Assembly (NCBI GenBank): GCA_030490835.1
Contig: CM059972.1
Coordinates: 15,229,764 to 15,293,763 of the forward strand
Direction: 5' to 3'
Length of the DNA: 64,000 bases
DNA from: Annona cherimola
Lineage: Eukaryota > Streptophyta > Magnoliopsida > Magnoliales > Annonaceae
A program made the translations under genes and the position numbers. Position 1 is the first letter of the stretch; every line of letters starts with the position of its first letter. Below, one piece after another: positions 11,191 to 23,479 of this stretch. Under the pieces are notes generated by a model. It was not told the DNA's origin. It saw only the letters and a program-made list of their open reading frames with translations, and searched no databases.

Positions 11191-13485
11191 TATATATATA
11201 CCAACTTCATATGACAACAGTTTTTGCTGTAAATGGGCTCAATAAAGGGGCAACTTTAGGGACAAGGTGATTGATGGCAACGATTTTTGGATTTTGTGGA
11301 AGGTCTTACAGTCGTGAAGCTTGGGTTTTCGTGGAAATCGGCCAGATCTGGTGGTCGATTAGATTTGCAGAAGGTTGCTGCCAATGCTGGACGCTGTTGG
11401 ATCGAATGGTCGGCTACGACATGTGAATTTGGTCGAAGAAAATGGGTTTTGGTGGAATACATGGAAAGTAACATGGGTTTGATTTTACCATTCATTTGTA
11501 AGATCTTGCGCCGATAGATTTTTTTTCTCCTTTTCTGTCCATTTTTTGATTCCCTAATCTTTTGATAGTTTTGAATCAGTCACATGAGCTATTTTTTTCT
11601 TTCTATTTTACTACAGATTTTTTAGCAACAGCATTCCATGATCCATTCATCCAGCTTGGAAGAGCCCGTGGCAGTGTAAAACTATATATATATATTTTTT
11701 AAAGAAAAAACCTCTTGCTCTTCGATTGTTAAAATTTCTTCTCTTCCAGAGAAAGGGGAACGAACAGACAGTGGCTGGCGGCAATCTGCAGGCCAGTAGC
11801 CATGGATGTGCTGTTGGAAAAGAATGTGACATATGATTCCATGGCCCGCCGCAGAGCCGAAATTGATGTAGTTTAGGGGTAATTTAGTCATAACATGTGA
11901 GGGTAGTTTTCGGTTTTTCAATTATTAATCGGCGTCAGTTGACAGAACGGGTACATTTGAGATTTTTTTCTCGATGAAAGTCACATTTGAGATTTTACAA
12001 TAAAGTAGTTATGAATGAAAGTTTTAAATTTTAGTAGCTACATTTATAATTGATCAAATGTGTAGGATATATTTGAAATTAATCCTAAAAATGAGGGAGA
12101 TAAAAAAGACCAAGTGCATTTGAGAGTCGTGATAGCTTTTGGTTACTTATGGTTTTATTCTCAAAAATTTCTATCCTACTTTATTTGAAGTTGTATCTAT
12201 ACTTATCTTATCCTATTTTTTAAAGGCGAGTCAATTCCAGTTTTAGTTCTTTAAAATAATTTTTATATTATATTCGAAAACTATAATTTTATTATAAATC
12301 TTACTTAAAAACCTATAATCAAAATGAAAATAATATAATTTTTGAAATATATTTATTAAATCTACTAAATACAAGTTTCTATGTATGTTTAAAGAATATA
12401 TTTATGTCTTTTAATATAAAAATACATAAAGTATATATTAAACATATATTAGTGATTTGGATTGGTTTCTGCTACTCAAAAATTGAACTAATATTTTTTA
12501 TATGAAACTATCCTACTCAAGTATAAAAATAAGAACATACTACATACATTTTGGAATATTCAATGCTTGAACCTACAAGTATGTTGGATTCTTATTTGGC
12601 TGACAAAGTCTTTAATGGGCATAAACTCCAAATGGAATCATGTCGTCATTAGATCCCATCGAGAGTAGTCCATTGAGGAGCCAATATCATATACATTGTT
12701 GTCTCTTTTAAGTTTTACCCTTCATATATGAGGCGTTATTGGTGCTTGCCAGCAAATGTGATTGGATGTTGAATGAAACAAAAAAGCATTGTTGTGGCTT
12801 TATGGGTTAAGCATAAGAAAAGTTAGGCGCCTGATGTACTTTGGGGGTAGAGTAACGAAATCACTATTTCTACTTAAAATTTGAAATATTTATCTCCTAC
12901 TCACATTATCATATATACCCACGTAAGCCACTTAGGTATGCAAGGGATGACCAATTTTATCTCATCCTGGTAACATCTTATTTATTAACAAGCTAAAGAA
13001 ACATGGGAACCTTGAAATGGTAGAGGTTAAGAGAATTTATGTAAAAGTCAACTTAAAATTCATTTCTAAACCTAGGGTGCGCAACTAGCGAGTATCGTTT
13101 ATTACTATTTTTAATAAGAACCAACTATCTTTTATAAAGTCAGGAATAAATCCAATGATGTAAAGCAACTATTAAGTATTCATATTTTCAGCACACGAAA
13201 AGACAAATCTTCTCTGGCACATAATATATAATAAAATCATTGATGAGTTATTCTTTTTTTCTACTTTTTTCTCTTTGAATGCGGATTAGAACAATGTTGG
13301 CATTATCTGCGCATCGGTGTAATATTTAGTAGCAAGCTATACTTAATAACGTGCTACTCAATAGACACGACTATCTCACACGAATACTATCAGTAGTGTT
13401 TTAGTCTGTGTTCTTTTTTTTCGGCGCATAGTTTTTTAAAAAAGGATTACTTCAACATATAGTTAAAAGGTTACTTAAGCAATGT
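11191..13485. other. Intergenic DNA
   Basis: AT-rich spacer with a (TA)n run near 11183-11200. Short open frames at 11256-11520 and 11647-11921 carry no recognised domain and no convincing splice borders. I see nothing else to annotate. Confidence 0.5.
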
Positions 13486-13489
13486 TTGA

Positions 13490-13720
13490 TGAGAGGGGTG
13501 GGGGAGGTAACTTCTCACCTTTTTCACACACATTGTTTAAGAAATGATTTGACATTTTAACTCCTCAACAATCCTAAAATTTTCGACTTTTACTTTTGTA
13601 TTTTAATCATTTTATCACACAGCTACCATATTTATCCTCATCTTATTTTTATTATATTACATTATTTTCAAACTTTCTATCTTCTCATGGCCAGTGTTAT
13701 TAAACAATCCCTTAAAAAAA
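13490..13720. mobile_element. MITE-like block, Tourist-like interior
   Basis: It shares the interior pattern of the scattered MITEs (an ATTTTAATCATTTT block, a CCTCATCTT block, short pyrimidine-rich runs) and ends in a weak inverted repeat (TGTTTGATGAG against TTATTAAACAA). Borders are approximate. Confidence 0.4.
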
Positions 13721-13867
13721 AACAAAACACAAATCGAGGTTGGAATCTCTGGCTGGGACGTTAGAAACTAATGTTCTACTTTAAGATTATGAGATCATCA
13801 AAGATGCATTAACAAAATTTGGGCTTTCTAGACAATAGCCTACTGATTAGAATTTATTTAGGGAAAT

Positions 13868-14185
13868 GATTATTGGGCTCATTTTATAGCGGTATAAATT
13901 TATAAAATCGTTAATCTAAATATATTTAATCTATAATTAAGTTTTACTATTTTCGAGATGTATATATATTTATTTTGAATTTTTAAATATAAGACTATTT
14001 AAGTCATGTTTCAACAATTTAAAATGACTAAAATACTCTTATATTTAAAAATTAAAAATAAATATATACAAATATCTAAAAAAAATAAATTTTGATTTAT
14101 AAATTAAATATATTTAGATTAATAATTTTATAAAAAAAAAAATTTGGAAAAATAAAAAAAATATTTTGGACAGGCCCGGTCAAAT
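13868..14185. mobile_element. Fold-back MITE, GATCATTT-ended type
   Basis: The two halves are near-complementary. The left arm contains TTAATCTAAATATATTTAAT and TTTTACTATTTTCGAG; the right arm contains their reverse complements. The outer right end reads GGCCCGGTCAAATGATC. It belongs to the fold-back set described in the findings. No coding capacity. Confidence 0.65.
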
Positions 14186-14646
14186 GATCAAGCCCCATTT
14201 ATATAATGGATCGTATCTATGCATTCTTTGGTAGCCTTAGACAGCGACAACTCACGCGGTCACGCCCCAGAAATCGAAATGCATTGAAGTTCCAACAACC
14301 ATGTTGGTTGAACGAAATAACAATCCCCAAGGTCAAATGCATGTGAGTGATCTTGATCTTGAAATACGTATCAGAAAGAATCCCCAACGGCCCCCCAAAA
14401 AACTGCTTTTGGCTTATTTTACTCCTATTACGAGAGTAATTACTTTTTTTGATAATAAGAGTGACTCCTTTAAAGCACTGAAATTGTGAGAACATAAATA
14501 AGTGAAAGGAGAGTGGTGGACAGCTCAAACATTTGGAGAGGTGGAAGGCAGACAGGCAGTTAAATACAACTGAGGATGCGCATGTGGAGCTGGCCAGAAT
14601 ATATATCCAATATTCATGAAATAATAAAAAAGAAGAAGATCACGAG

Positions 14647-15766
14647 TCAGGGAGTATTTGGGGAGCCACGGCTTTTCCTGCCGGAGCCGGAGCCGGGGTA
14701 GGGGCTCACACTGGTCCGGGGATCATGCCCCTGGTTAGCACTCGGATTATCGTAATCGTCCAAGCCAACTGCTTTCAGCGATCTTCCCAACCATCCCATT
14801 AGCATTATTTCTTCTTTGCCTGCTCAAACACACACCCACATCACAAGGACATTCATCAGGCGATTCTGTCGCAGAAATATCCTCCATGCTATCAACATGC
14901 TGCTACTTACACAGCAATTGGATAGCAAAAATTCATGTCTGAATGCTAAGAAGGAGGCGTTCGATCACGTGGATCAATTTGGGTTGGGTTAAGGACAATC
15001 CAATGCTACTCTGAATTGTAAAAGCTCAATCGGAACTTAAAATCGAAATCATTTTTAGTAAAATTTTGATTGAACAGTTCTCATGGACCCATGATATTAC
15101 TTTAAAATAAATTTACAAATTTTATTCTATTGAAAATATAGTCATTATAAATAATGGATTATTAAGTATAAAATAATTTGATTTTATCTGCCAGCAACAA
15201 AAAATATATTTGACTGTCACCCGCCAAGCCTGAATTTTCTACGTATTAAATCAAAATCGACCATGTTATTCATTTAGATATGTATAACTAGATCTGTAAA
15301 ACCCTGACCTTATTGAATATCTCAGTGGCTTTCACAAATCCTTTTTTTTTTATTTTTATGGAAGGCTTTCAGACAGCTGGTTGAACATATACAAATGAAA
15401 AATATGGTCGGTTTCGAGTTGATTAAAACACCATAATGAGTTAAATCACGTGGTTATTGATGTCAGTAGTTTTTAAATGCCAAACCAACCAAATACTTGA
15501 AAATTAGAATTTGGGCTATTTATGTGTAAATAAAAAAAAAACACACACACACACAAGCTTATACATTGCCTAATCTCGGAAATCATTCTATTCTAGTTTC
15601 AAGCTGGGGAGCATGTATTTTTATGTATAAACAAGAATAAATAAAAAAAAATACCTGAAAAGGAGACGTGATTTCGAGCATGGCAGACGACGACCATTCC
15701 AAAAAACAGAGACCAAAAGAGCAAGCCAAATGGGTGCACCGCCCCCCGATCAATGTTGCCGCTCAT
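14647..15766 (-). CDS. PSY: PSY-type sulfated peptide precursor (two exons)
   Basis: Exon 1 is 15766-15655 and exon 2 is 14819-14647 on the minus strand. The intron has a TTTTCAG/GTATTT donor and a TGTTTGAGCAG/G acceptor, and the frame joins cleanly to give 94 residues. Residues 1-30 form a signal peptide: a short polar start, a hydrophobic core FGLLFWSLFFGMVVV and a likely cut after CHA. Residues 57-73 read LDDYDNPSANQGHDPRT, closely matching the Asp-Tyr...Pro-Ser-Ala-Asn...His-Asp-Pro core of PSY peptides, which are secreted, sulfated on that Tyr, and promote cell expansion through leucine-rich-repeat receptor kinases. The tail is rich in Ser, Gly and Pro. A TATA box stands about 40 bp upstream of the ATG. 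The gene is too short-exoned to be found by ORF length. Family assignment rests on the motif; the processing site is inferred. Confidence 0.85.
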
Positions 15767-15805
15767 CTTCGCTCTCCCTCCGACGCAAACAGGGAATCGG
15801 CGGCA

Positions 15806-15923
15806 TATTTATACGAGGGAGCAGGTGGGAAGGAAGGTGGGTCGGTGACGCCACGTGGCATGCCATTTTATTATTGGTTGACCAACGGCGAAATTCACGA
15901 TGCAGACGAGAGAAAATCACGTG
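15806..15923 (-). promoter_or_regulatory. Promoter of the PSY-type gene: TATA box and two G-boxes
   Basis: On the minus strand TATAAATA occupies 15813-15806, which puts the start site near 15780 and leaves a short leader before the ATG at 15766. Two CACGTG G-boxes (15852-15857 and 15918-15923) lie 66 bp apart upstream, the first inside the palindrome GCCACGTGGC. G-boxes bind bHLH and bZIP factors, so light or abscisic-acid control is possible; that is inference. Confidence 0.6.
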
Positions 15924-16775
15924 GCTAGTTGAAACGGATTTGAATGCGAGCATGGGTGGGTGGTGGCGGATGGTGGATCTCTCCTTTTATTTTTCGATTT
16001 TTTTTTTTTTTTTAGAAAATTTTTTTGGTAACTGGTGCTGGATTTTGCATGAAAAATTAATTTTTATTTAAAATTTTAGAAAACCTATTTTCGAATTTTT
16101 AATTTTGAGAATTATAGGCGTAAAAGGATGAACTTAAGAAATGGGCCTATCATACCGTACATTTATTTACCATGATTCTCAGTGTAAATGGGCATGCTAA
16201 GCTTGTAAGTTGTAATGAACTGATGATGCATGGGCCTGAAGTTTTTTTTTTTTTTTTAGGGGAAAATCTCATTTTCCAGCTTTTGATGTCACTTTTAATT
16301 TGCATAACAATGTTGTTTTTCTAATAGCTATTCATACTTTAATCATTATTTATTTATTTATTTAAAAAAAACATTCTCCAGGCTGCGCCTGCTCTTTTTT
16401 TTTAAAAAAAAAATTATTATTATTGTTTTTTTTTTTTTTCCCGGTTCTCATTCGAATCAAATTCACCGCATCGGTGCGTGAAAGTAGCTGAAAAGGCCGA
16501 AAAAGATGTGGACGAGAAAAGAGGGGGCAGAGCAGGAAAATTAGAAACGCAGACAATATCGATAAAGTAAAAAAAAATAATAAATTAAATAGATCTTTTA
16601 TGTTATATAATATTTCACGACTCGGATTAGATGAGCATGGGATGAATATGTGGGATGGAAAACGTATTACTATGCTTTTAAAAATAAAAAAATTAAGTAA
16701 AGATTGTAAAAAGTTGCATTAAAAATAAAAAAAAGTAAGTTATATCATCTCTTAAGAACCAAAAAAGTATTTTTG
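15924..16775. other. Intergenic DNA upstream of the PSY-type gene
   Basis: AT-rich with several poly-T and poly-A runs (near 15999-16015, 16240-16256 and 16395-16440). I see no gene. Confidence 0.5.
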
Positions 16776-16935
16776 TCGACTGGACAACGATGGCATGTGC
16801 CTAGCTAACGAAGGTTCGACTCCCTAATAGGTGAGATGTGACTCTAATGTGGAAGCTTGTTGTGTCCTGTAGGATAAGTGGAAGCTTATTTGTTATCTTC
16901 CAAATATGAGATGTAACATTGTACATGTAGGTAAA
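16776..16935 (+). mobile_element. SINE-like fragment with a tRNA-type B box
   Basis: GGTTCGACTCCC near 16813 is a perfect polymerase III B box. A weak A-box-like TGGACAACGATGG lies about 30 bp upstream. The following GTGAGATGTG...GTGGAAGCTTGT sequence resembles a SINE body. No tail or target duplication was defined. It is not a tRNA gene because no cloverleaf can be drawn. Confidence 0.4.
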
Positions 16936-18049
16936 AAATTATTTTTGGAATCCCCAGATTTTATTACATCCTCATTTCGTCCCATCTTCGTTCCCATCCA
17001 ATCTGTGAAAGCAGTATACACCTCTTGCCCACAATTATAAATACATATTTTTTATTATATTATTACGTTACAAGAAGACAACACTCCCCTACGAACTTAA
17101 TGCTGAGATCCCACGTAGACACATCGGATCACTAGGCTATGCCCCTGGTTCGCCATAATCGCAAATGTATTTGTCTTTCAATGTTGGCAGATTTATTCAG
17201 GGTTCAACAATCTTTTACTTTATGATAATTATACAAAATTACTTTGAATGGAGGCTTATCTTGGCCATAAAATAAAATCATGTAACAGTAAATATATCAC
17301 TGGCCATTAAAATTATTTAATATTAATTATGAAGATTTTTCATTAGATGTTAATATGTATTTTAGCTAAATAAATAATATTATCTTTTAGGCAGATTGGG
17401 TTTATTCAATCTTCGCATTAACGAGAAAATCAAAAGGTTGTTGCCTTGTTAGGTTATGATTCAAACCCATTTATATTAATTATATAAATTACGTTAATAA
17501 CTATCACAGGCAATAAATTCGAAATTACATTTAAAAATGAACATACAAATATTGAAAATATTCATAAATTTATGGCTATGTGGGTACAAACTATTAAAAA
17601 CAAGGTTTATCCGTAACTAGAAGTACCATTTATAGAGACGAGAAACGGCCCAAAGTAAAAACTAAAAATATACTTACTGATGAAAAAATTAACGCCCACT
17701 AAAAAGATTGAAAGAGAAAAAGGAGATTCCACCCCTTTACCATTCACTTTTAAATTTAAAAACCAAACGGTGTTAATCTCTTTTAAGCTCCTAAGGTCTA
17801 TTTTAGAGAGTCCCTTCTGTAGATACCCAACACATGCGTATTAAGTCCCAATGATGGAAAGTTAAGAGTCTATTTTGCAACACACATGTTGATTGTTTAG
17901 TGGCTTGAATCACTTAAAAATTATGATATTCCGCCTTTTACACAACTGATATCTGACAAGCACACGCATATTTTATTTTGTAAACAAACAACATCCTTAT
18001 AAAAGTTTTTTTTTTTTTTTTTCGATCAATCATCTCTTTTTAAATCCAT
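16936..18049. other. Intergenic DNA
   Basis: AT-rich spacer with a poly-T run at about 18007-18022. I see no gene or bounded repeat. Confidence 0.5.
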
Positions 18050-18216
18050 AACTGACCCTAAATAGGTGGGAAAACAACTTATGATGATGATGATCTCTTT
18101 GTAAATCCATATTTCTTTCTTTCATGGAAGAGATCCGTTTTTGCACTCCCCAAATTGATATCTTGGGACAACCATCTCTGTCCTTCCCCATCTGTGAACA
18201 CCCTTTATGGCTGACC
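18050..18216 (-). pseudogene. Partial tandem copy of the PHF5A 3' end
   Basis: This block repeats the 3' end of the neighbouring PHF5A copy with a period of 159 bp (AATAGGTGGGAAA at 18061 and 18220). On the minus strand it covers the region for CPKI...NLGSAKTDLF...ERKKYGF. It keeps the AAATATGG codons lost from the longer copy to a poly-A expansion, but has its own 1-bp deletion in the ATCATCAATTTGG stretch. It is a broken 3' fragment with no start. Confidence 0.75.
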
Positions 18217-18219
18217 CCA

Positions 18220-18612
18220 AATAGGTGGGAAACAGCTTATGATGATGATGATCTCTTTGTAAATCCTTTTTTTTTTTTTTTTTCTTTCATAGAAGAGATC
18301 CGTTCTTGCACTCCCCAAATTGATGATCTTGGGACATCCATCTCTGTCCTTCTCCAGCTGTGAACACTCCTTACAGTAGTATGCATCTGAGATTCCCACT
18401 CCACACATCGACCTTGGAAGGAACCATAGTTGCATTCCTCACAGACATGAACAAGTGTGCAAGGCCGCACCATGGAGTCACAGATCACACATGTTCCATC
18501 ATGCTTCTCGCACAATCAGCCAATGGCAATCCCGGGCTGTTTCCGGCACATGATGAGATCAGGGTGGTGCTTGGCCAGGCTTCCACCAGCAACAATTTGT
18601 TATGCGTCTGCA
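18220..18612 (-). pseudogene. PHF5A: PHF5A/Rds3 (SF3b complex subunit) pseudogene
   Basis: The minus strand from about 18567 encodes recognisable PHF5A, the small zinc-knuckle subunit of SF3b in the U2 snRNP: AKHHPDLIMCRKQPGIAIG, then [29 protein letters not shown], and in a shifted frame [11 protein letters not shown] and [20 protein letters not shown]. Four lesions are visible. The start codon is CTG instead of ATG, an Arg codon after AIG is TGA, a deletion after GRCV shifts the frame and removes a zinc-ligand region, and a poly-A expansion replaces the YGF codons while the stop is lost (TCA). A good acceptor (CTCTGCAG at about 18612) stands upstream, so the copy may derive from genomic DNA rather than from mRNA. 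Most likely non-functional. Confidence 0.85.
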
Positions 18613-18882
18613 GAGAAAGACAATTTAGTGCCATTAAGCTAAACAACTCGATTAGTAAATGCAACTAACTACACAAGTGTATTTTCCACAAGAAGATCTT
18701 TAGACCACTGCAATTAAATGGCAGGGAGAAAGCAGTGAGAAATCCAATTGCTGCTTGCGAGATTTTACCTATTTTGTTATAAGGAAGGAATCAAGTCAAT
18801 CCACCAACTGTTGGATCCATACTTTGTTGAACATGATCAATCAAAATTTTCCGGGATGTCTGTTTACCGTTGTGATCTTCCA

Positions 18883-21642
18883 TTACTCTTGTGCAACAGG
18901 ATCTTTTGGGATTCCAAGTGGAACACTCGACTCCTGTTTGTGGCATTCTGGGCCATCCATCATGCCTTTCCTCAAAAGTTGCACAACACGAGAAAACAAA
19001 GAACCAAAGAGTATGCACGTATGTTTCTAGTTTTGGATCAGTCATAATAATTGCTTGAAAGAAAAAATATAATCCAATCCAACAAAACCTCATTAATTAT
19101 TCAACTCCCAAAACTTGAAAAACCATTAGAATCTTGATGCTTCAATCAACTTAAATATCGTCAAATGAACAAATCTTTCTAAAGCATTAGAGTCCAATAA
19201 AATTGCATGATAGATCTTTGGGGACTACTCCAGACACAAGATTATGGTCCTTAGAACTTGTAGGAAACTATAAGTATTTGGTAACGGAATTCAACAATGA
19301 TAGGGAAAAATGAGTCAGTTAATATTGCTTATCTGTAGCACCACAATGTAATCATCTTTGGTATTTGGGGTTGCACATTCTAAAAAAGCGACAAAGATAT
19401 TACACACAAAATCTAATTTGGAGAGAAGAAATGGCATTGTACCTCTGAAATTCTATATGATCACTGACTTCCAACTAAAATAAGAGAAAAAGTTTACAAT
19501 GGAATGACAATACCATGTTTTATGGGGCAAAATGTTGGATGATAAAAGAACAACAAAAAATTAATGTGGCTGAAATTAAGATGTTAAAATGGGTAAATGG
19601 TAAAATAGAAAAAGATTAAGTTAGAATAAAGTATTTCAAGGCAACCTAAATGTGGAATCAATAAGATTACAAAATGAGAGTGAGAATATTTCACTGGTTG
19701 AGCCCAAAAACTGTATCGCATAGAAGGAATGAATTGTTCAAACTAGAAGAAAGATGGTTAGAGGTCATTTGGAAAGGTATGAAAATGTTTGAGTTTATTG
19801 AGGAAGTAACTTCAGACTAACAGAAATAGTGCAAGAGGATCTATGCATGTGGCTGACTGCACTTGGTGGAAAAAATGTGTAATAACGATGAGGAGAAGGT
19901 GACAAAGTCAATTCACAGTATATTGGTATGTCAAAAAGTACCTCAACAATGCCACAACATAATGATTTGAGCATCAATAGTGTTGAATGATTTAAGCATC
20001 ATTAGTGTTGAATCATGCTTGAGAATTAGTTGAGATAGACTTTTATGTTAGTAGGCCAATCATACTGACAATCTTGACATTACTAATATATAATCATTTA
20101 AAGAACCCTAGCATTTGTATTCTTAAATTCTTGGTATCTGCTTAAATCAAACAGTTATTATGTCAGACTCCAGACGTTCTCTCCACTGGTTTGAGGATAA
20201 AGCTAAACTCTTACAAAAATAAAAAAACAGGTGCAGCACTTTATGAAGAAAACTTCACGGCATACAAAAATGGATGTATCCAGCTATTATGCAACTGTCA
20301 TTCTCCAGGTGATAGTACACACTAGTGATAAGCCAAATATCTAGGTTTGGAAGAAAAGGAATGACAATGGCACTCTCCCTCACCTTTCTACACAGTAAGT
20401 CCTTTAAAAACGGGATGTTATGGTGGAGGTTTCATCCTCACAATAAACACCATTTGCATTAACCACAACCATGAATTGTTATTAGGAATCAACCCTTGGA
20501 GTTGAACCAAAAGATGTGAAAGGCTATTTCGGACCAATGCATGGAGAATGCAGCGCAAAAGAAACTAGTGGAAATCAGTATCCTGCAACAATTGGTATCC
20601 TTTTGTTCAATCAGCTTTTTGATTGGTTTGTACAGTAATACACCTTTTTGTTCAATAAGAGTAGTCAAATAAAAATTTCAAGAGTAAACAAAGAGAAATT
20701 GGTAAAGATGAAGAACTTCAGAACTAAACATATTCTTTGAAAAGTTGAATTGAACAACAAGAATTCTTAATATCTCTATAGGAACAACGAATTCAAATCA
20801 AACCCCACATACCTGGTAATTAGTCTATCAACCAGCCATTGAAACTTTCAAAAGTTTTAGCATTGGCTTCATTTCAACAACTCGGTAAAAAAACAAGGCA
20901 TGTTATGTTAGCTATGTTGGAAATCAGAATGACATACCCAAGGGTCCCACTCCACATTGCGAGAATCATGTCGTGATCCTGAAAGGAGAGTCCACTCCCA
21001 GAATCAGTAAGACACAGACTGAGCACTAGTTGATATAAAACATTAAACACAAAAGCTAACTCTAGCTCGAATCATCATGCCACATTCTACAAATAAAAAT
21101 GTCCAATTCATGCTCCCATACAACCAATCTAATCATAATTAATTGCATCAAAAGGATGAAAATTCATGCAAGAAATCCACCAGATTTTCATTCATACAAA
21201 AGAAATGATCTCTTCATCCTTTCACCACTCCCATACTGCAATTAGTCACAACTTGCAGCAGCAGAAAAAACGCCGGAACCGAGATTGAAACTCCATTCCC
21301 GCAAAAAGTAGATATGATAATAAAAGAAGAGCTACGAGTGTGTTGGTCGAAATATTATCGACATGGAGAGCTAGATTGCATTACTTTCAACCTAAATTTC
21401 CCTATTAATTGCATGTGATAGTTGATTTATACAACATTCCATGGTCCTAATTTTCTGGAATACACTCCATAATCCTAAATCTTTGAAAATTCTGTCAATC
21501 GTCTTGAAAATTTTAATAACCGAGGAGGACAAGGTAAGGTAAGAAAGAAGGATAAACATGGAGAGAATCAAACCTGAAATGGAGGGTTTGCTCCTGCTGA
21601 CGAGCTGCGTACAAGGCCCTCCGGGGAACGACCAAGCCTCAT
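18883..21642 (-). CDS. Candidate multi-exon gene of unknown function
   Basis: Three splice-bounded open blocks lie on the minus strand. Block 1 (21642-21574) starts with ATG, reads MRLGRSPEGLVRSSSAGAN and PPFQ, and ends CAG/GTTTGA. Block 2 (20978-20938) lies between CTCCTTTCAG and GTATGTC. The last block (about 18970-18883) reads KGMMDGPECHKQESSVPLG and IPKDPVAQE before TAA. Other exons are probably missing from this list, since I could not join all three in a proven frame. No family was recognised. The first blocks could instead be leader exons of the PHF5A copy just downstream, because plant PHF5A genes can have leader introns. Confidence 0.3.
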
Positions 21643-21659
21643 GTTTGCTGGTTCTTCTA

Positions 21660-23260
21660 TAAATGCTCGGGTACGTATATGATAACAGAGAATGTGAAAC
21701 TTTTTTTTTTTTTTTTTATATGAAAACTTTTTCTTTTCTTGATGTCAAGAGCATGTGAAACTTTAGAACGTCTAAAACAACGAAACTTGATTGACACGAA
21801 ATCAATGGAAGGATAAAGTATAAAGACATTATTAAATAATATAATAATACCCATCCATTTAATGCTTTTTAATATTTTTTATTTGAAGATGATATTAATA
21901 TTAATTAAGGAAGTGTTTAATATTGTGAAAATGAAATGGAACGGGAGGCAGTACTAAAGTCAACCTCTGATTATTCTTTTTTTTGTTTTAATCTTTATAT
22001 CTCAATCAGTTTTTATATATTTTTTATACAACTATTTCATATATTACCACTTTACCCATAGAAACCATGTCATGTCATTACCACCATTGAAGGCCTATTT
22101 CAAATCATATAAGATTTTTAAATGGAATGTGTATCATAGAGTATAATAATGTTTATTAAGAATGAAAATTTGTATTAAAAATGTAAAAAGTTGTGTCGAA
22201 AATTTTAAAAATTATATTGAGAATTGAAAAACTATATTAATAATGAAAATATAGGTTCAATGCAAGAATCTTATATGACTTGAAACAGACATATTAACTT
22301 ATATTTACCGAAATACTACCTAGAGTGAAATATTCCTACAAGATTAAAGTATTTTACACATGTTATATTATATTTTATGTAAAATTTAAATATCCACATC
22401 ATATATTTAATCAATTATCTATTGGTGTGTATATCACAACTCACTTTTTGGATATCATAATCAAACTTAAGAGAGACAATAAACTCTCATCTATCTTTAG
22501 AGAGATGACTCCCATTTATCATTAGGGAGACGGACATACTCCCAACAAATCACTACAGGGGCAAATCTCAACAAACAGCGCAAACAATGCTCCACTAATA
22601 AGTCTTAATATTTAAAATAAGATTAAAATATGTATCAAACAATAAATCTATTACTACTTTGTACTCAATTCGTATTTATTAACTGCTATATCTAAATAAA
22701 ACATACCAAAACATGATTTAAATACAGAAATTGTCCTTTATTAGCTTTGAAAAAAGACAAAAGAATTTTATCGTACCACATTTATTGTTAAATGATTTTA
22801 ATTATTATGAACTCTAATAGTTATAAATTGAGATTATTTTTATAAACATAAAATAAGATAATTTAACTGATGAAAAGAATATATTCTTGGTATAAAATTT
22901 TATATATGTTAAATTTAAGTAAGATATAAAGAGTAAAAAAGGAATAGAATGAAATGGATACGAAAGTGGTAAAATAGAGATAAATAGGATAAGTATATAA
23001 ATATATAAATAAAAATGAGAAAATAAAATAATTGAGTAATTAATAAAATTGATTTTATTATTATTATTATTATGTTGCACTCACTCTTTCTAGTTTCTAG
23101 TTTCTACTCCGCTGCCTTAATGCAAAAGAGGGGATGCTTTCTTGGTGAACACGTGTTCCCCCGTTTGACTGCTCTTTCCATTATTTTTTTACCGGCGCCG
23201 TACAGGCTCAGCATTGACTCGCGGGTAAACTACATCGTTTAATGATTTAAAAAATAATAA
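21660..23260. other. Intergenic DNA with a TTA microsatellite
   Basis: AT-rich spacer with decayed MITE-like sequence around 21915-22090 and 22800-23030 and a (TTA)n run at about 23055-23072. I see no gene. Confidence 0.5.
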
Positions 23261-23479
23261 TTATTAAAAATCTAACCAATTGATCAGAAAAGTAGGATAA
23301 TAATTAAAGATGATACTAACAATATAAATAATGATCAGAAAAAAGTTACCATAGTAGATACTGCTAATTTTATAAAATCTAAACCATTTATCTTTCTTAC
23401 AATTTATCCTTTTAACATTGTAAATCGATATGTTCATGCGTTTTGTGGGAATTCGAGTCTCCCCAAATTTTCTTGAAAG

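Noticed and set aside
15668..15928. 86-codon plus-strand frame starting near the PSY-type gene
   Set aside because: It is antisense to the first exon and promoter of the PSY-type gene, has no domain, and the minus strand has a TATA box, signal peptide and splice sites.
16813..16824. Possible tRNA gene from a perfect B box
   Set aside because: No acceptor or anticodon stems can be paired around it; a SINE-like fragment explains it better.
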